A DNA stretch of 64,000 nucleotides, taken from positions 17,771,327 to 17,835,326 of the forward strand of contig CM065313.1 of the NCBI GenBank assembly GCA_033032175.1, written 5' to 3'. A program made the position numbers and the translations under genes. The notes below the pieces were generated by a model. That model was not told the origin of the DNA. It saw only the letters and a program-made list of their open reading frames with translations, and made no database searches. This DNA is from Saturnia japonica. Its lineage: Eukaryota > Arthropoda > Insecta > Lepidoptera > Saturniidae. Of the stretch, positions 47,187-58,300 are shown in pieces (within the stretch, counting starts at the first letter, position 1; every line of letters begins with the position of its first letter).

Positions 47187-47680
47187 ATTTTGGTTAGGAA
47201 TACCAAATTCAAATTTATTTCAAATTTATGTTTGTGTATTTGTGTTTCGAATTTGGAAATTCATTTGTTTTCGTACCATTTGATTTTTCTTTGACATCGT
47301 TCTTTTTACAAATTAATATGAGTTCCGCCGTGGCGTCAGCACTAGAGAAACCGCTAGAAGGATTAATAATGTGTATGAGGAAGCTACTATAAAATACCCT
47401 AGTTGATAATGAATCCATCATATCACGTCAGAGTTAGCGGCCGGCTTCGACTTATAAAACAATTTTAATTCACTTGAAACAAATTGGGAAAGTGAAAAAG
47501 CTGGAGAAATGGGTACCGCATTAATTGACTGAAGCACACCAACAAACACGCATTCAGTGCCGCGTTACAATACTCAACAGTCACAATAACGAGGAAATTT
47601 TGAATCGTATTGTTACTTGTGACGAAGAACAGATCCTTTACACCAGTGCTGGTATCATACACTACAGCTTCCTTGAATAC
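47187..47680 (+). pseudogene. internally deleted mariner relic
   Basis: It starts TTGGTTAGGAATACCAAATTC, matching the 5' non-coding region of the mariner at 32356-33611 (about 32409 onward). Fragments of the same transposase follow: EFRRGVSTRETARRINNVYE, then ILIHLKQIGKVKKLEKWVP, then TILNSHNNEEILNRIVTCDE, then SAGIIHYSFLEY. The stretch between the first and second helix-turn-helix unit and most of the catalytic domain are missing. Interestingly it keeps intact the KKLE junction where the copy at 32531 has a frameshift. Confidence 0.8.
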
Positions 47681-47699
47681 TTTAATTCAATTTTCTTTT

Positions 47700-48875
47700 A
47701 AGCTTAAAGCATTTGACTTAAATATATATTTAATTCAGGATATGATGAAACGGAAGTATCCTACTGGGGCCCAAAACCGTAAAGGGGGAAAAAATATAAA
47801 TACTTTTAGGGTTCCATACCTCATATTGAAAAAAAAAACGGAACCTTATTAGAATCACTTTGTTGTTTATCTGCCTGTATTAAGATCCTTTTTCTCGAAA
47901 ATGACTTGAAATTAATATTATATACTTACTAAAGTTGCTGTAAAAAAAAATTAGGTTAACACGTTATAGAGATACGGCACAACGCAGTTAAATTACCATT
48001 TCCTACAAAACCTATAGGGTATTTCCCGTAGACTTAGTTTTGAAATTAGGCAAGAAAAAAGTAAAGGATAAATCTAAAACAATGAATTTCTAATTTCGTT
48101 TCAAAATCAAAATCATTTTTATTCAATTTAGGCTATAATAAGGCACTTATGAACGTCAAAACACTACTGCTGGTTCGGAAAACATCCCAGTCATCGAGAA
48201 GAACCGTTAAGAAACATTATAATTCAACAAAATTTTATTACGTTAATTTTTTTCTCCTAAATGTTGAGATCGCTGTAATTTGATTGAGGCAGTTACGCTA
48301 TGCTTATCGATGAATATAAATAAAACTACCAAATATCTATATGTATCTGCGGGTCAAGCACAATGGAGTAGGTCGAAATTGAAATAGTTTTTTTACTCAT
48401 TTGCGTTAAAGAAATACCAATGTAAACATAAATAAAAAGTGGCCAAGTTGGGTAGAATTGTACAAATGACGTTTGGGGTATTCGATAACAGATAAGAGTT
48501 GAGATTTAGCGTGCGCCAAGTTACATAGCTGTTCCTTTAATTATAGCTGTAGGAATGTACATTCTTTAATTCATTTACAAAACAATTCGTTACTTTCCTT
48601 GATATAGGATTTCTAACTTAGCAAGTCTAAATTGCCAATTTAACTTCTGGGCAATTGCATTTTCTATGGAAAAGATTTCAAAATCTAACAGTTTTTCGTG
48701 ACGCACTGTAGAACGTAAGTAGGGTTTTATAATTTTTAATTTACTGAAGCTTCCTTTTCTCGTTTAGCTACAGTTACAGGTCTAGCTACCAAGATACGAA
48801 GTGCGGTCCACACTATCGGGAAATTATCCTGTCAATCATTCTTTTTAATAAGTTGAAGAACTTTAAGTGGCTCTG
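47700..48875. other. repeat debris, no gene
   Basis: The stretch 48095-48230 matches 19600-19730 (minus-oriented repeat end with TTTTTATTCAATTTAGGC). The remainder is AT-rich. Frames at 47610-47852 show no recognisable motif. Confidence 0.4.
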
Positions 48876-48879
48876 TAAC

Positions 48880-49290
48880 TGAAGATCTTGTTTCTATCTG
48901 GATTGAAGATTTGTTTGTACCGGGTAACCTCCGAAACGGTTGGACCGATTTTGACGGGACTTTTACTGATAGATAGCCGATATTATAGGGAGTAATTTAG
49001 GGTACTTTTATTTTAGAAAAGTAATTAGGATTCCGCACAAATAAAAGAAAAAATGGTTATGGTGAATAAATTCGGGCGCTTAAATGGCTTAAGCTGAGTA
49101 AACCATATCAGAGATAGCAAATTAATGCACCACATAATTGTAGGTATTAAAAAAACCTACAAAAAAGTCGGGGAGAGTATAAGGAACACCCACAATAAGC
49201 ATTTTTGCCTTTAAAATAGCCGGGAGCGGGGGAACAAGATTCATGCGGGCATTCTGTAGTCCACGTAAGCGAAGCCACGGGCACAGCTAG
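48880..49290 (+). mobile_element. 5'-truncated Helitron, family H1
   Basis: The 3' end CACGTAAGCGAAGCCACGGG plus CACAGCTAG is at 49290, followed by T. The body (GGTTGGACCGATTTTGACGG, AGGATTCCGCACAAATAAA, CACCCACAATAAGCATTTTTGCC) matches other H1 copies. The expected TCTATAC... start is not present upstream. Confidence 0.72.
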
Positions 49291-49704
49291 TTTGTATTAT
49301 AATTATATAAATCACCATTATTGTGAATCTGGTGGATGGTAATTTTGTTAATACTGACAGACATGCAATGATAGGCGGTATGTATAAAAAGTAAATTGTA
49401 CTAACTTATTTATAAAGAATTATCAAACGTTTTAGAGAGTAAATAAATCATACATTTAGTATATATAGATCGACAACTTGAAAGAGAAAAGAATAGTCAG
49501 TGTAGGATTGTATTAGAACGAGATAGAACAAATCCCGCTTATTTTTGTAAAATCTGAGGTTTTAAAGGATAATTTAGTGTTTAGTAGACGTGTTTCATTG
49601 TGATTACGTGTATTGTAACTGGTTGTTTAAATCGTATAATTAATATATAATTATCGTTGTGTAATTAATAAAATACGCATACTAGTGTACCCGTTTTTGG
49701 TGTC

Positions 49705-49880
49705 GTCTAACGGCCGTTTTCAATAACATATCTGAGTTTACTATACCTGACTAGTATATATTTGTAATAAGTAGTATCTTTAACTTAAGACAGATATCGG
49801 CTTCGCTCATATCTATTAAAGCTATAGGATATGGATATATATTATATAGATAGGAAAAACTATCCATTGATAGGTTATTG
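49705..49880 (+). repeat. dispersed repeat, copy of 12720-12950
   Basis: GGCCGTTTTCAATAACATAT, CATATATTTGTAATAAGTAG-like and GCTATAGGATATGGATATAT blocks appear in the same order as in 12720-12950. Confidence 0.55.
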
Positions 49881-50021
49881 AAAAAAAAGTAAGGACAAAA
49901 GGTTATATTTGCCCATCTTTATTATTATTCAACCTATTGCCAATCTATATATACTTACAATTAATAAAATTGAAGTGTCTGTTTGTAAAGTCAAAATAAC
50001 AGCTTTTTACTAAATGCATAT

Positions 50022-50446
50022 TGTTAGACTTTTCTTATTTAAACTTTAAAAGTTTGTTTTCATTATAAAACCACTCTATTTTATTAGCACAACCAACTTG
50101 CTTCTTAGCTCAAAGCTGACTGTCCATCCTTTCTTGTTGAAACATAAAAGTAAACAAATACTCAACTGAGTAAATAAACAACTGTTAAAACACTTGTGGG
50201 TCTTGTGGAATAAACCGTCAAATAACTTAACATTCGTTTTTTATTCAGACAGCATAACGTCGTACAAGAGATTATTTTAACGAAATGATCAATCATGGCT
50301 CGTCCTATCCGCTTTATACCAAATTAAGGCTCGTCCTACCCGCTTTAGTAGAATCCTTAACTTGTTTTTCGTGAATGAGGTAATTATATTTAGAAAATAT
50401 GCAATATTTATTTAAAATTAAAACAATACTTTTCATCAAGCTAACT
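50022..50446 (-). repeat. left LTR (3' LTR)
   Basis: Direct copy of 54359-54777. The two LTRs differ by a small insertion/deletion near 50045-50070 and scattered substitutions, and the last base is T instead of A. They share the distinctive duplicated phrase GGCTCGTCCTA(T/C)CCGCTTTA within 60 bases. Confidence 0.9.
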
Positions 50447-50485
50447 ATTCGTCCATCCTGATAAATTTCGCGTCCTCGCGAACTT

Positions 50486-51362
50486 TATAATTTGTGTACA
50501 TGTCCGGTCATAGCCGACCTATAATGTTATGTGCACATTGCACTTCAAGTAGTTATCTACACTCATGCTCATAGCAGTGTAGCTTTACAATTTGTATACA
50601 TGTCTGCTCATAGCCGACTATAATGTTCAAGTAGTTATCTACACTCACGCTCATAGCAGTATAGCTTTACAATTTGTATACATGTCTACTCATAGCCGAC
50701 TAAAAAATGTGCACATTGCACTTAAATTAGTTCTACACTCACGCTCATAGCAGTGTAGGTTTACTAGTCCGCTCATAGCCGACTATAATGTTATGTGCAC
50801 ATTGCACTTAAATTAGTTCTACACTCACGCTCCTAGCAGTGTAGGTTTACTAGTCCGCTCATAGCCGACTATAATGTTATGTGCACATTGCACTTAAATT
50901 AGTTCTACACTCACGCTCATAGTAGTGTAGGTTTACAAGTCCGCTCATAGCCGACTATAATGTTATGTGCACATTGCACTTAAATTAGTTCTACACTCAC
51001 GCTCATAGTAGTGTAGGTTTACAAGTCCGCTCATAGCCGACTATAATGTTATGTGCACATTGCACTTAAATTAGTTCTACACTCACGCTCATAGTAGTGT
51101 AGGTTTACAAGTCCGCTCATAGCCGACTATAATGTTATGTGCACATTGCACTTAAATTAGTTCTACACTCACGCTCATAGTAGTGTAGGTTTACAAGTCC
51201 GCTCATAGCCGACTATAATGTTATGTGCACATTGCACTTAAATTAGTTCTACACTCACGCTCATAGTAGTGTAGGTTTACTAGTCCGTTCATAGCCGACT
51301 ATAATGTTATGTGCATATTGCACTTAAATTACTTAACTACACTCACGCTCCTAGCAGTGTAG
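50486..51362 (+). repeat. tandem array, ten units, about 86 bp each
   Basis: Ten units are recognisable by CTACACTCA(C/T)GCTC. From about 50790 to 51305 the marker GTTATGTGCA recurs at 50791, 50876, 50962, 51048, 51134, 51220 and 51306, that is at 85 or 86 bases. The first three units are longer or differently shaped: they hold an extra ACAATTTGTATACATGT segment, and one lacks the GTGCACATTGCAC block. Each standard unit has two dyads, CTACACT/AGTGTAG with a 12-base loop and GTGCA/TGCAC. GCTCATAG occurs twice per unit. The unit length is not a multiple of three, so the array is non-coding. Confidence 0.93.
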
Positions 51363-51760
51363 TAACTGATCATCAACATGCAGCGGACGCGCATTCCTGG
51401 TCATCCACCCACAGCCTTCTCAGCGACCTTGGCACAGCACACTGCACTTCGGCCGGTCAGCAAGCAGAGACTCACTTCTCTCCTGGTACGACGCAGCAGC
51501 CAGCCACTACGTAGCACTGCACCACTCCGACTCACTGGAGCATTCTTGCAGCATCACCCCGACTCACTGGGGGCATCACCGCAGACAGTTCCGACTCACA
51601 TTGAACTATGCGGTCCACTGGCTCGGCAAGCATAACAAGATGTATGGACGACTCAACCTACTATCGACCTCCGGTCTCGGAGGGGAGTGATGTGGTGACA
51701 TCTCTCAATATATAACAGAATAACAAATTATATTATTTCACATTTTTATAGTATTCGCCA
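51363..51760 (+). repeat. GC-rich retroelement 3'-end-like fragment
   Basis: A GC-rich stretch without a conserved protein motif ends in CCGGTCTCGGAGGGGAGTGA followed by TGTGGTGACATCTC. A purine run plus TGTGG reads like a polypurine tract and the start of a 3' LTR, on the plus strand, opposite to the host LTR element. It may be the tail of a second LTR element nested in the first. The 85-codon open frame here has a proline/serine/arginine-rich composition typical of GC-rich non-coding sequence. Confidence 0.4.
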
Positions 51761-51844
51761 AAATTATTCTACATTCATTTTTTTCATGACAAGGTACTTC
51801 ATTATTATTAAGCAAAACTAAGCAAAGGTTGTTGTAGGCGCTAG

Positions 51845-52035
51845 TTCAAAGGAACCTGGTATTTAAAAAATGCACGTGGCACAAGGCGAAGGACGGAGTG
51901 TATAAATGGGTACTCACGTCTGGTGCAGGTCGCGTGCTGAGTTTCAGGGGGCCTCTCACTTTCGACAACAATGTTCTGCTCGAATAATAACTTCACTTTT
52001 TTACAAAGACACGTACGGTCCACCACTTAATACGT
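51845..52035 (-). other. unrecognised minus-strand open segment with a donor-like end
   Basis: The minus strand encodes VVDRTCLCKKVKLLFEQNIV and then VESERPPETQHATCTR, followed by a perfect donor-like GTGAGT near 51920. It looks protein-like but I do not recognise the family. It lies inside the LTR element, so it may be retroelement or captured host sequence. Confidence 0.25.
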
Positions 52036-52124
52036 TTTTGTTATGACTGATATTGCACCAGTCCGCCAACGGGGTGGGGAGCGGTCTTGGTAATAGGAAA
52101 ATGGCCGGAGGGAGAGGGGAAAGA

Positions 52125-52340
52125 GGATTGCGCCTTATACCACGGCCTATTATATAATAATTAGCGTAAGCACTTGTAATAATATAGTAACTAAATAACC
52201 TATATACATACATATAAAGATATTTAACACCCAGACACACAACTGGCATTTATGCTCATCACACAAAACTCAATAATGGGCGGGGATCAAATCCGCGACC
52301 TCTCGGCTCAATCGTAGCGTTTACTACCACTGCGCCACGT
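52125..52340 (-). repeat. tRNA-derived SINE inside the LTR element
   Basis: The minus strand starts GTGGCGCAGTGGTAGTAAACG near 52340. It continues GAGCCGAGAGGTCGCGG, TTTTGTGTGATGAGCATAAATGCC and a long TA-rich tail. It is the best-preserved of the three copies. It inserted after the LTR element had landed. Confidence 0.8.
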
Positions 52341-52479
52341 TTGCAAATCCGCTGCTTATAGCAACTCTCGTAACTTTCCAAGCGCTCTATGCCACAGACT
52401 CGCAGGTGCCCAAACGGTCTTCCTCTTGCGAGGAATCCTTCAAAATAACTTTCATGGCATATGATGGGCACTCCCAAAG

Positions 52480-54110
52480 ATAACTTTCACGACAACTTAC
52501 AGCGACCATAACGGTCGCCACCACCGTGACGGTCACTGCCACCACCGGGGTTACGGTTTACGTCTACCAGTTGCGGTACAGCATGTGTCATGCGAGCGCA
52601 TGGACATCGTATGATAATTTCTTTAGAATCTGTTATGAGAATCTCCTACATTTGATTAGTAAAAGGTGCAATTAATATACTCTGACATTAAGAGTGACCA
52701 TAAAATTTGTGAAAACAATTTTACTATTTATTGCCACGACAAAAATCCTATTACACCACTCGCCTAAATAAGATTCTTACGTATGTATTTCGGAATCTTT
52801 TAACTGTACTGTCGTTAACCAATCATTTGTTGTTTCATAATGTCGAAAGTGTCAATAGACTGAATTATCCCTGAATCTTCCATCTCTCGGTATCAAATCT
52901 CGTTTTAACAACGTCGCTTTAAGCGAGTTGCAATTTGTTACAATGGTAAAGATTAACCCAAGCACGTACGTTTTCAACTTGACTAGAATGACGAAAACTG
53001 CAAGATGAAATATGCGATTCTTCTACTGACCAAGTCAGTCTACTGTAATAAGCTACCGGCTAAAAAAAACTTACAACCGGCCATCTTACAAGTGCATTTT
53101 TCAATTTATTAAACGATTCTTCTTGAGCATGTGACCATACCCAAGCACACTCCTTTAGTAATTCAAGGAGATGAGCTAATTCACCGAAACTCTGATAAAA
53201 CGTCTGAAAAAAAAACTAGCTAGGCCGATAAATTGTCGGACATAACCTATCGATACCTTCTTCAAACGACCTACTTGGTCCTACAATCGCGGCACTGGTA
53301 GAAAATATTGAATAATTGAATTTTGTCTATACCACAGTATAAACGATGACCATTTTCAACGAAAGCAATTCCATTAAAAATTGTACCGGAAACACCTTTA
53401 TAGAAATATAACCTTCAGCTGTAATATTTTTTTTTGTTTTGATACTTCAAAACCATTCGTGTAGTTTTGTAATTAACCAAATCTTTCGGTCAGACAATAA
53501 TCCGGAACAACAACATACTTCAACGTAAATTTTAGCATTGTCAATCATTAACATAATCTTAGTTTTACCGAACGGACTCAGTAATTTCTTAACAAATTCT
53601 TTTATCACCCTGTCAACTGTACATTATTAACTTTTATACGCTTGATAATCTATTTCACACCACACCGATTCAAGGATTCAAGGTTACTTACGTTTTCATA
53701 ACAGTATTCTTCTAAATCATCCCCAGACTTTACCCTTTTAGTTAAAATTTCCTTATGCAAGTGACCGAAATTTTCATGTCACGGAAAAGCATAGTTATTA
53801 ACAGCATCTATAGATGAATGCTGCGGCGACACAAATATAATTTTTTCATTATTAAAAGGGCGGATTTATTAACGCTTTCGTAACGAGAAGTCTGTTATCT
53901 GTGATGCCTCTGCCTACTACTACAATCACTAAATCTATTGCCTACCTGTTTATGTTCCTGCGAGTCTTTTGGTGGGACATGTAAGGAGCGATACTACAAT
54001 GGAGGTGTTACGACTAACCTGCTTCGATTTCTTGTCTGGTGCTCAATAGCTGGAGGCGATCTTATGATTCTGCGCCGCTCAGATCCACGACTATTGATGC
54101 GAAGTGTTGC
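52480..54110 (-). pseudogene. gypsy-type gag-pol remnant
   Basis: Short readable segments occur on the minus strand in the order expected for gag-pol. Around 53720-53760 there is SGDDLEEYCYEN, resembling a retroviral-like gag. Around 53480-53580 GKTKIMLMIDNAKIYVEV may be the protease region. At about 53060-53270 VRQFIGLASFF, ELAHLLELLKECAWVWSHAQ and EESFNKLKNALV form the junction between reverse transcriptase and RNase H of Ty3/gypsy polymerases. At about 52730-52830 TVQLKDSEIHT and FVVAINSKIVF resemble the spacer before integrase. Stops and frameshifts separate all of them. The catalytic reverse transcriptase core (YMDD/YLDD) is not found. It is non-functional. Confidence 0.65.
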
Positions 54111-54358
54111 CAAAAACTGACAGCTTTGCCTCTCGCCTTGAGCACGTGTCCGGGTTCGGCTGCGTCTCGAGGGACCCTGCCAGCACAATGCTGGGATGCC
54201 TTCTAATGGACTTCCGTCTATTTTCGGAAGAGTTTACAAGGCATATTTACTCGGATTGGACAATCAGTACAATGCTCAATGTCCATATTGTGGGTATATA
54301 ATTACATCAGGGTGATAATAATATACCAAAATTCCTGATGTTATCCCGGCTTCTGAAT

Positions 54359-54777
54359 TGTTAGACTTTTCTTATTTAACAAAATCTGTTTACATTATAA
54401 AACCACTCTATTTTATTAGCACAAGCAACTTGCTTCTTAGCTCAAAGCTGACTGTCCATCCTTTCTTGTTGAAACATAAAAGTAAACAAATACTCAACTG
54501 AGTAAATAAACGACTGTTACACACTTGTGGGTCTTGTGGAATAAACCGTCAAATAACTTAACATTCGTTTTTTATTCAGACAGCATAACGTCGTACAAGA
54601 GATTATTTTAACGAAATTATCAATCATGGCTCGTCCTATCCGCTTTATACCAAATTAAGGCTCGTCCTACCCGCTTTAGTAGAATCCTTACCTTGTTTTT
54701 CGTGAATGAGGTAATTATATTTAGAAAATACGCAATATTTATTTAAAATTAAAACTATACTTTTCATCAAGCTAACA
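54359..54777 (-). repeat. right LTR (5' LTR)
   Basis: Second copy of the LTR, ending CTAACA. Internal to it, at 54297-54346, the element has an ACATCAGG/CCTGATGT dyad next to AGAAGCCGGGATAACATC on the minus strand, which occupies the usual primer-binding-site position. Confidence 0.9.
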
Positions 54778-55266
54778 ATATGAAAATATATACGATACCT
54801 ATAACAACAAATTTTTGTCTGTTTGTTCCGGGTAATCTCCAAAACGTTTGGACCCGGTTCCAAAATGGTTGGTGTACATTAAATCTATGGTTTGACCGAT
54901 TTTGACGGAACTTCCACTGGTAGATAGCTGATTATATTTAAGGAATAACTTGGCTACTTTCATTTTAGAAAAAAAATAGGGTTCCGCGAAAAATAAAAAA
55001 CTGGTTAAGGTGAATCAACCTTATGAGATATATAAAATTAATGTACAAAAATTCAACAAAAGTATATCTCCATTTTCTAAGGAACACCCACAAAAAGTTT
55101 TTTTTATCTTTAAAATAACTGGGAGCGGGGAGCAAGATTCGCGTTTGTACCCGATGGAAGGCATTCTGTAGTCCATGTGAGCGAAACCGCGAGCACAGCT
55201 AGTCTATAATATAAATGGTGAGTGTAAAGGGAAAATTAAAATATACCAGTCTCTGGTCTCTTATTT

Positions 55267-55272
55267 TTTATT
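55267..55272 (-). terminator. polyadenylation signal of the CutA homologue
   Basis: AATAAA on the minus strand about 110 bases after the stop codon, followed by a second AATAAG. This position and context fit the mRNA 3' end. Confidence 0.55.
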
Positions 55273-55381
55273 ACATCATCAGTACATGAAGAATACAATC
55301 TCTTTACAAATACTTTCAATTACATTTTGTGCTTAATATTATTTTAATCTTTTAATCCTTTCAATTAACCTTGCATTTGCA

Positions 55382-58300
55382 TTACGGTTCAGGTACAGTC
55401 TCTCCAATCCATTTCAAGTAAGGAGGGTTACCGTTCTTTATTGGGAGAGAGATCACTTCACAGACTTCATACGGATGGTTTGAACGAACATATTCCGTCA
55501 GTTTATCCACTTGTGACGTTCGTGTTTTTATCATCAGCAGTGCCTGAAATCGAAACATATAACAAGCTAAATTATTAAAAAGGAAATAAAAAACCCGACT
55601 GCAACAAAAACACAACAAAAAATATTTTTCTATAATTGCTTTTTATTTGATTCCCAGACGTCGTAATTAAATATTACATAGCCTATGTCACTCTTGCAAT
55701 TAAGACGAATCTAACGACACTGTGTATGCAAAAATCCGCCAAGCCGTTTAGGCTACAGAGCGTGCCAAAGATATAATAGACATACATAAAACATACGCTC
55801 GAAAAACATAACCCTCCTTTTTCGCAGTCGGGTAAAAAAAGTGAGCCGTCGTAGGACGCCTGGCAGGTATGAAAGTATGCAATTATTTTTTATAGATAAT
55901 ATGCATGAAAAGTAATAATAATATGGGTTAAACAAAAATATAATAATCAGATAAAAAAAAGATTGTTTATTTAAGCGCATGGCAACACGTCACCACACCG
56001 TATTAGAAGGTTCATACTATCACCTAACGTGGCGACGCGTTAGGTGTTACACATCAAAAATATATTTTTCTATAGTTGCTTTTTATTTGATTCCTAGTTG
56101 TGTTGTATTTAAATATTATATAGCCTATGTCACTGAAACAATTAATACGAACCTAACAACTCCTCGTATGCTAAAATCCGTCAAGCCGTGTAAGCTACAA
56201 ATTGTGCCAAAGAAATATACATAAATATGCTCGTAAAAAATCCTTCTTTTTCGCAGTCGGGTAAAAAACAGCTAACAAGGTGGAGTTATAATGGGTTGTT
56301 TAAATTTGTTATAGAACTGACTGTAAAGGTGGATAGGTTCTTAATTGGTAAACAAATTAAATCAATAATAGCGCAAGCTCTCTGGTGATATAAGGTATCT
56401 GTGTAAATCAAAGGTTAGAAGCTGAAAAGTTATCTGCAAGGCTAAAGATTGAGAACAGTAGCACTTAAAGGGGAATATTATGTCTAGCAGTATAAGTTTA
56501 TTATTTCAATTCTTATTTTATCTGCTTCATATTTATTATAAGATTTGACCTCTTTTAAATGCAATTTATTTCTTAGGATATAAAAGACGTTTATTATTAA
56601 CTAATCTTTTAGAAAAGTAAGGGTACAAATAGTCATATTGGTGGAGTTTTGCGTGACATACATTCCGAGATGCCACAAAAATTCCCTAGAAAGTTTTAAC
56701 AAGGGAGCCATCATCTTGTTAGGATACTGAAATCATCATAATACAGGGACTCTATATTCACTTGATATTGGCAGTAATGATCTTCATTAAAGAGGACTAG
56801 TTGCCAAGTTAGGGAAAAGAAGACGTATTGGTAATTAGCATGAAAGCATGCTGGTTCTGAGCAATTGCTACCTAATGGCATATGTGTCGTAACCATTGCT
56901 AGAATTGCAGTTGAAGAGCATACTATTAAAAAGCATGCTCTTGTACCTTAACATTCAAAAGATTTGATTCTTTTCTTTCTCATTGATAAAGTTATGTGTC
57001 TTTATTGTTGTTTATTTCTGTTTAAGTATAAAACTTTGCCAAGAAATGGCAAGACATGGTACAATATTACAAAAGTATAATATTGATAAACTTTATAGGC
57101 TAATTGACTAAATGTGTAGTTTGTTATATGCCTGTTAGCCAATTAACCTCTTTACTGTCAATATTATTATAACTATCTGATTTCTAGTGAACTTAAAGAC
57201 AAGGTAAACAAAGATTACAAATAAGTGGACTAAAATCTGTTTTGCTAAAATTTTTAATTCTATTCAAAACTTTTTAGAGATTTATGCGATGGACTTGTGC
57301 TGAAAAAATACCGATTGGTAATAGAAGAGTTTATGAATAGGTACTAATAGGTTTGTTTACATTTTGGTAAGTTCCAAAGAAATACGGTTTAATAAATTTT
57401 TATTTTGTTTTATTAATTGCACCAGCACTGCCCATTCTACACTCATTAGTTCTACAGAATGCCGTCGACCTGACACATGCGCGAATTGTGCTACCCACGC
57501 TCCCAGTTATTTTAAATACAATAATGCTTATTTTGGGTGATCCTTAGAGGATAGATATATACTCTCAATGACTTTTATGTAGGTCATTTTGAGATCTAAA
57601 ATTGTGTACTACATTAATTTGATATATATATATTTATACCTCTTATGGTTTACTCAGCGTAAGCCATTTAAGCACCCCAAAATCGTCTTTTTGGTGAAAT
57701 GATTTTTATTTGTGTGGAACCTTCATTCTTTTTAAAAATAAATGTAGCCTTAGTTACTCCTTATAACATCAGCTATCTGGAAGTGAAAGTTCTGTAAAAA
57801 TTGGTCCAACTGTTTCAGAGATTTCCCGAAACAAACAGACAGATAAAAAATGAAAAAAATTGGATTTTGTTATAAGTAACATAATATATACTTTCATATT
57901 AACAAATTAAATCAATTATGCATTTAGTAGAATGCATAAGCTGTTATTTTGACATAACAAACAGACAGTTAAATTTTATTTATATGTATAGATAAGGACT
58001 CACTTCACTGTCTTCATTAATTTCATTCTTCCATTCATAAATAGAAGTTATTTGTGGTATAATATTAACACAGGCCGCCAGCTTGTTCTTAACCAGTCCA
58101 TGTCCGATAGTCTTACCAACATCAGTATTTGGCACAGTTACATATGCCACTGAATATTTATCTGAAAAATAGGATATTTCTTTAAATATTTTATAAGGGC
58201 CGACCACAACCTTACTACATGTTAAGTGACAATGTAACTAAGGCCTAAAGACAATGTCTCTTGAGTACACCCACTGAAACACACTTAACTAGCCAGGTAG

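Larger units (their letters stand above)
50022..54777 (-). mobile_element. Ty3/gypsy-type LTR retrotransposon, decayed, minus strand
   Basis: Two direct repeats of about 420 bp (50022-50446 and 54359-54777) start TGTTAG and end CTAAC(A/T), giving the inverted TG...CA termini of LTRs. The four-base duplication ATAT flanks the element at 50018-50021 and 54778-54781. Fragments of gag and pol are readable only on the minus strand, so the left LTR is the 3' LTR. A purine-rich GGATGGACGAA lies where the polypurine tract should be. No TGG-type primer-binding site is evident next to the right LTR. The coding region is heavily broken and part is replaced by a SINE and a tandem array. No envelope gene is seen. 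Confidence 0.85.
49944..55202 (+). mobile_element. Helitron (family H1) split by an LTR retrotransposon
   Basis: The 5' part 49944-50021 starts TCTATATATACTTACAATTAA and runs to AAATGCATAT. The 3' part resumes at 54778 with ATATGAAAAT and ends with GAAACCGCGAGCACAGCTAG at 55202. In the uninterrupted H1 copy at 61218-61844 the corresponding sequence is AAATGCATATGAAAG, which shows exactly where the interruption occurred. The 4756 bases between are the LTR element. Confidence 0.88.

Noticed and set aside
50486..51362. CRISPR-like array
   Set aside because: The units are contiguous tandem copies without unique spacers, lie in a eukaryotic LTR element and have no cas genes nearby.
52001..52249. 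82-codon minus-strand frame
   Set aside because: It is the translated tail of the SINE at 52125-52340.
53938..54301. Plus-strand frames near the right LTR
   Set aside because: They lie antisense to the gag side of a minus-strand LTR element and show no motif.
57980..58207. 75-residue single-exon CutA-like protein
   Set aside because: The frame runs through an acceptor at one end and a donor at the other. The first 14 and last 6 residues are intronic.
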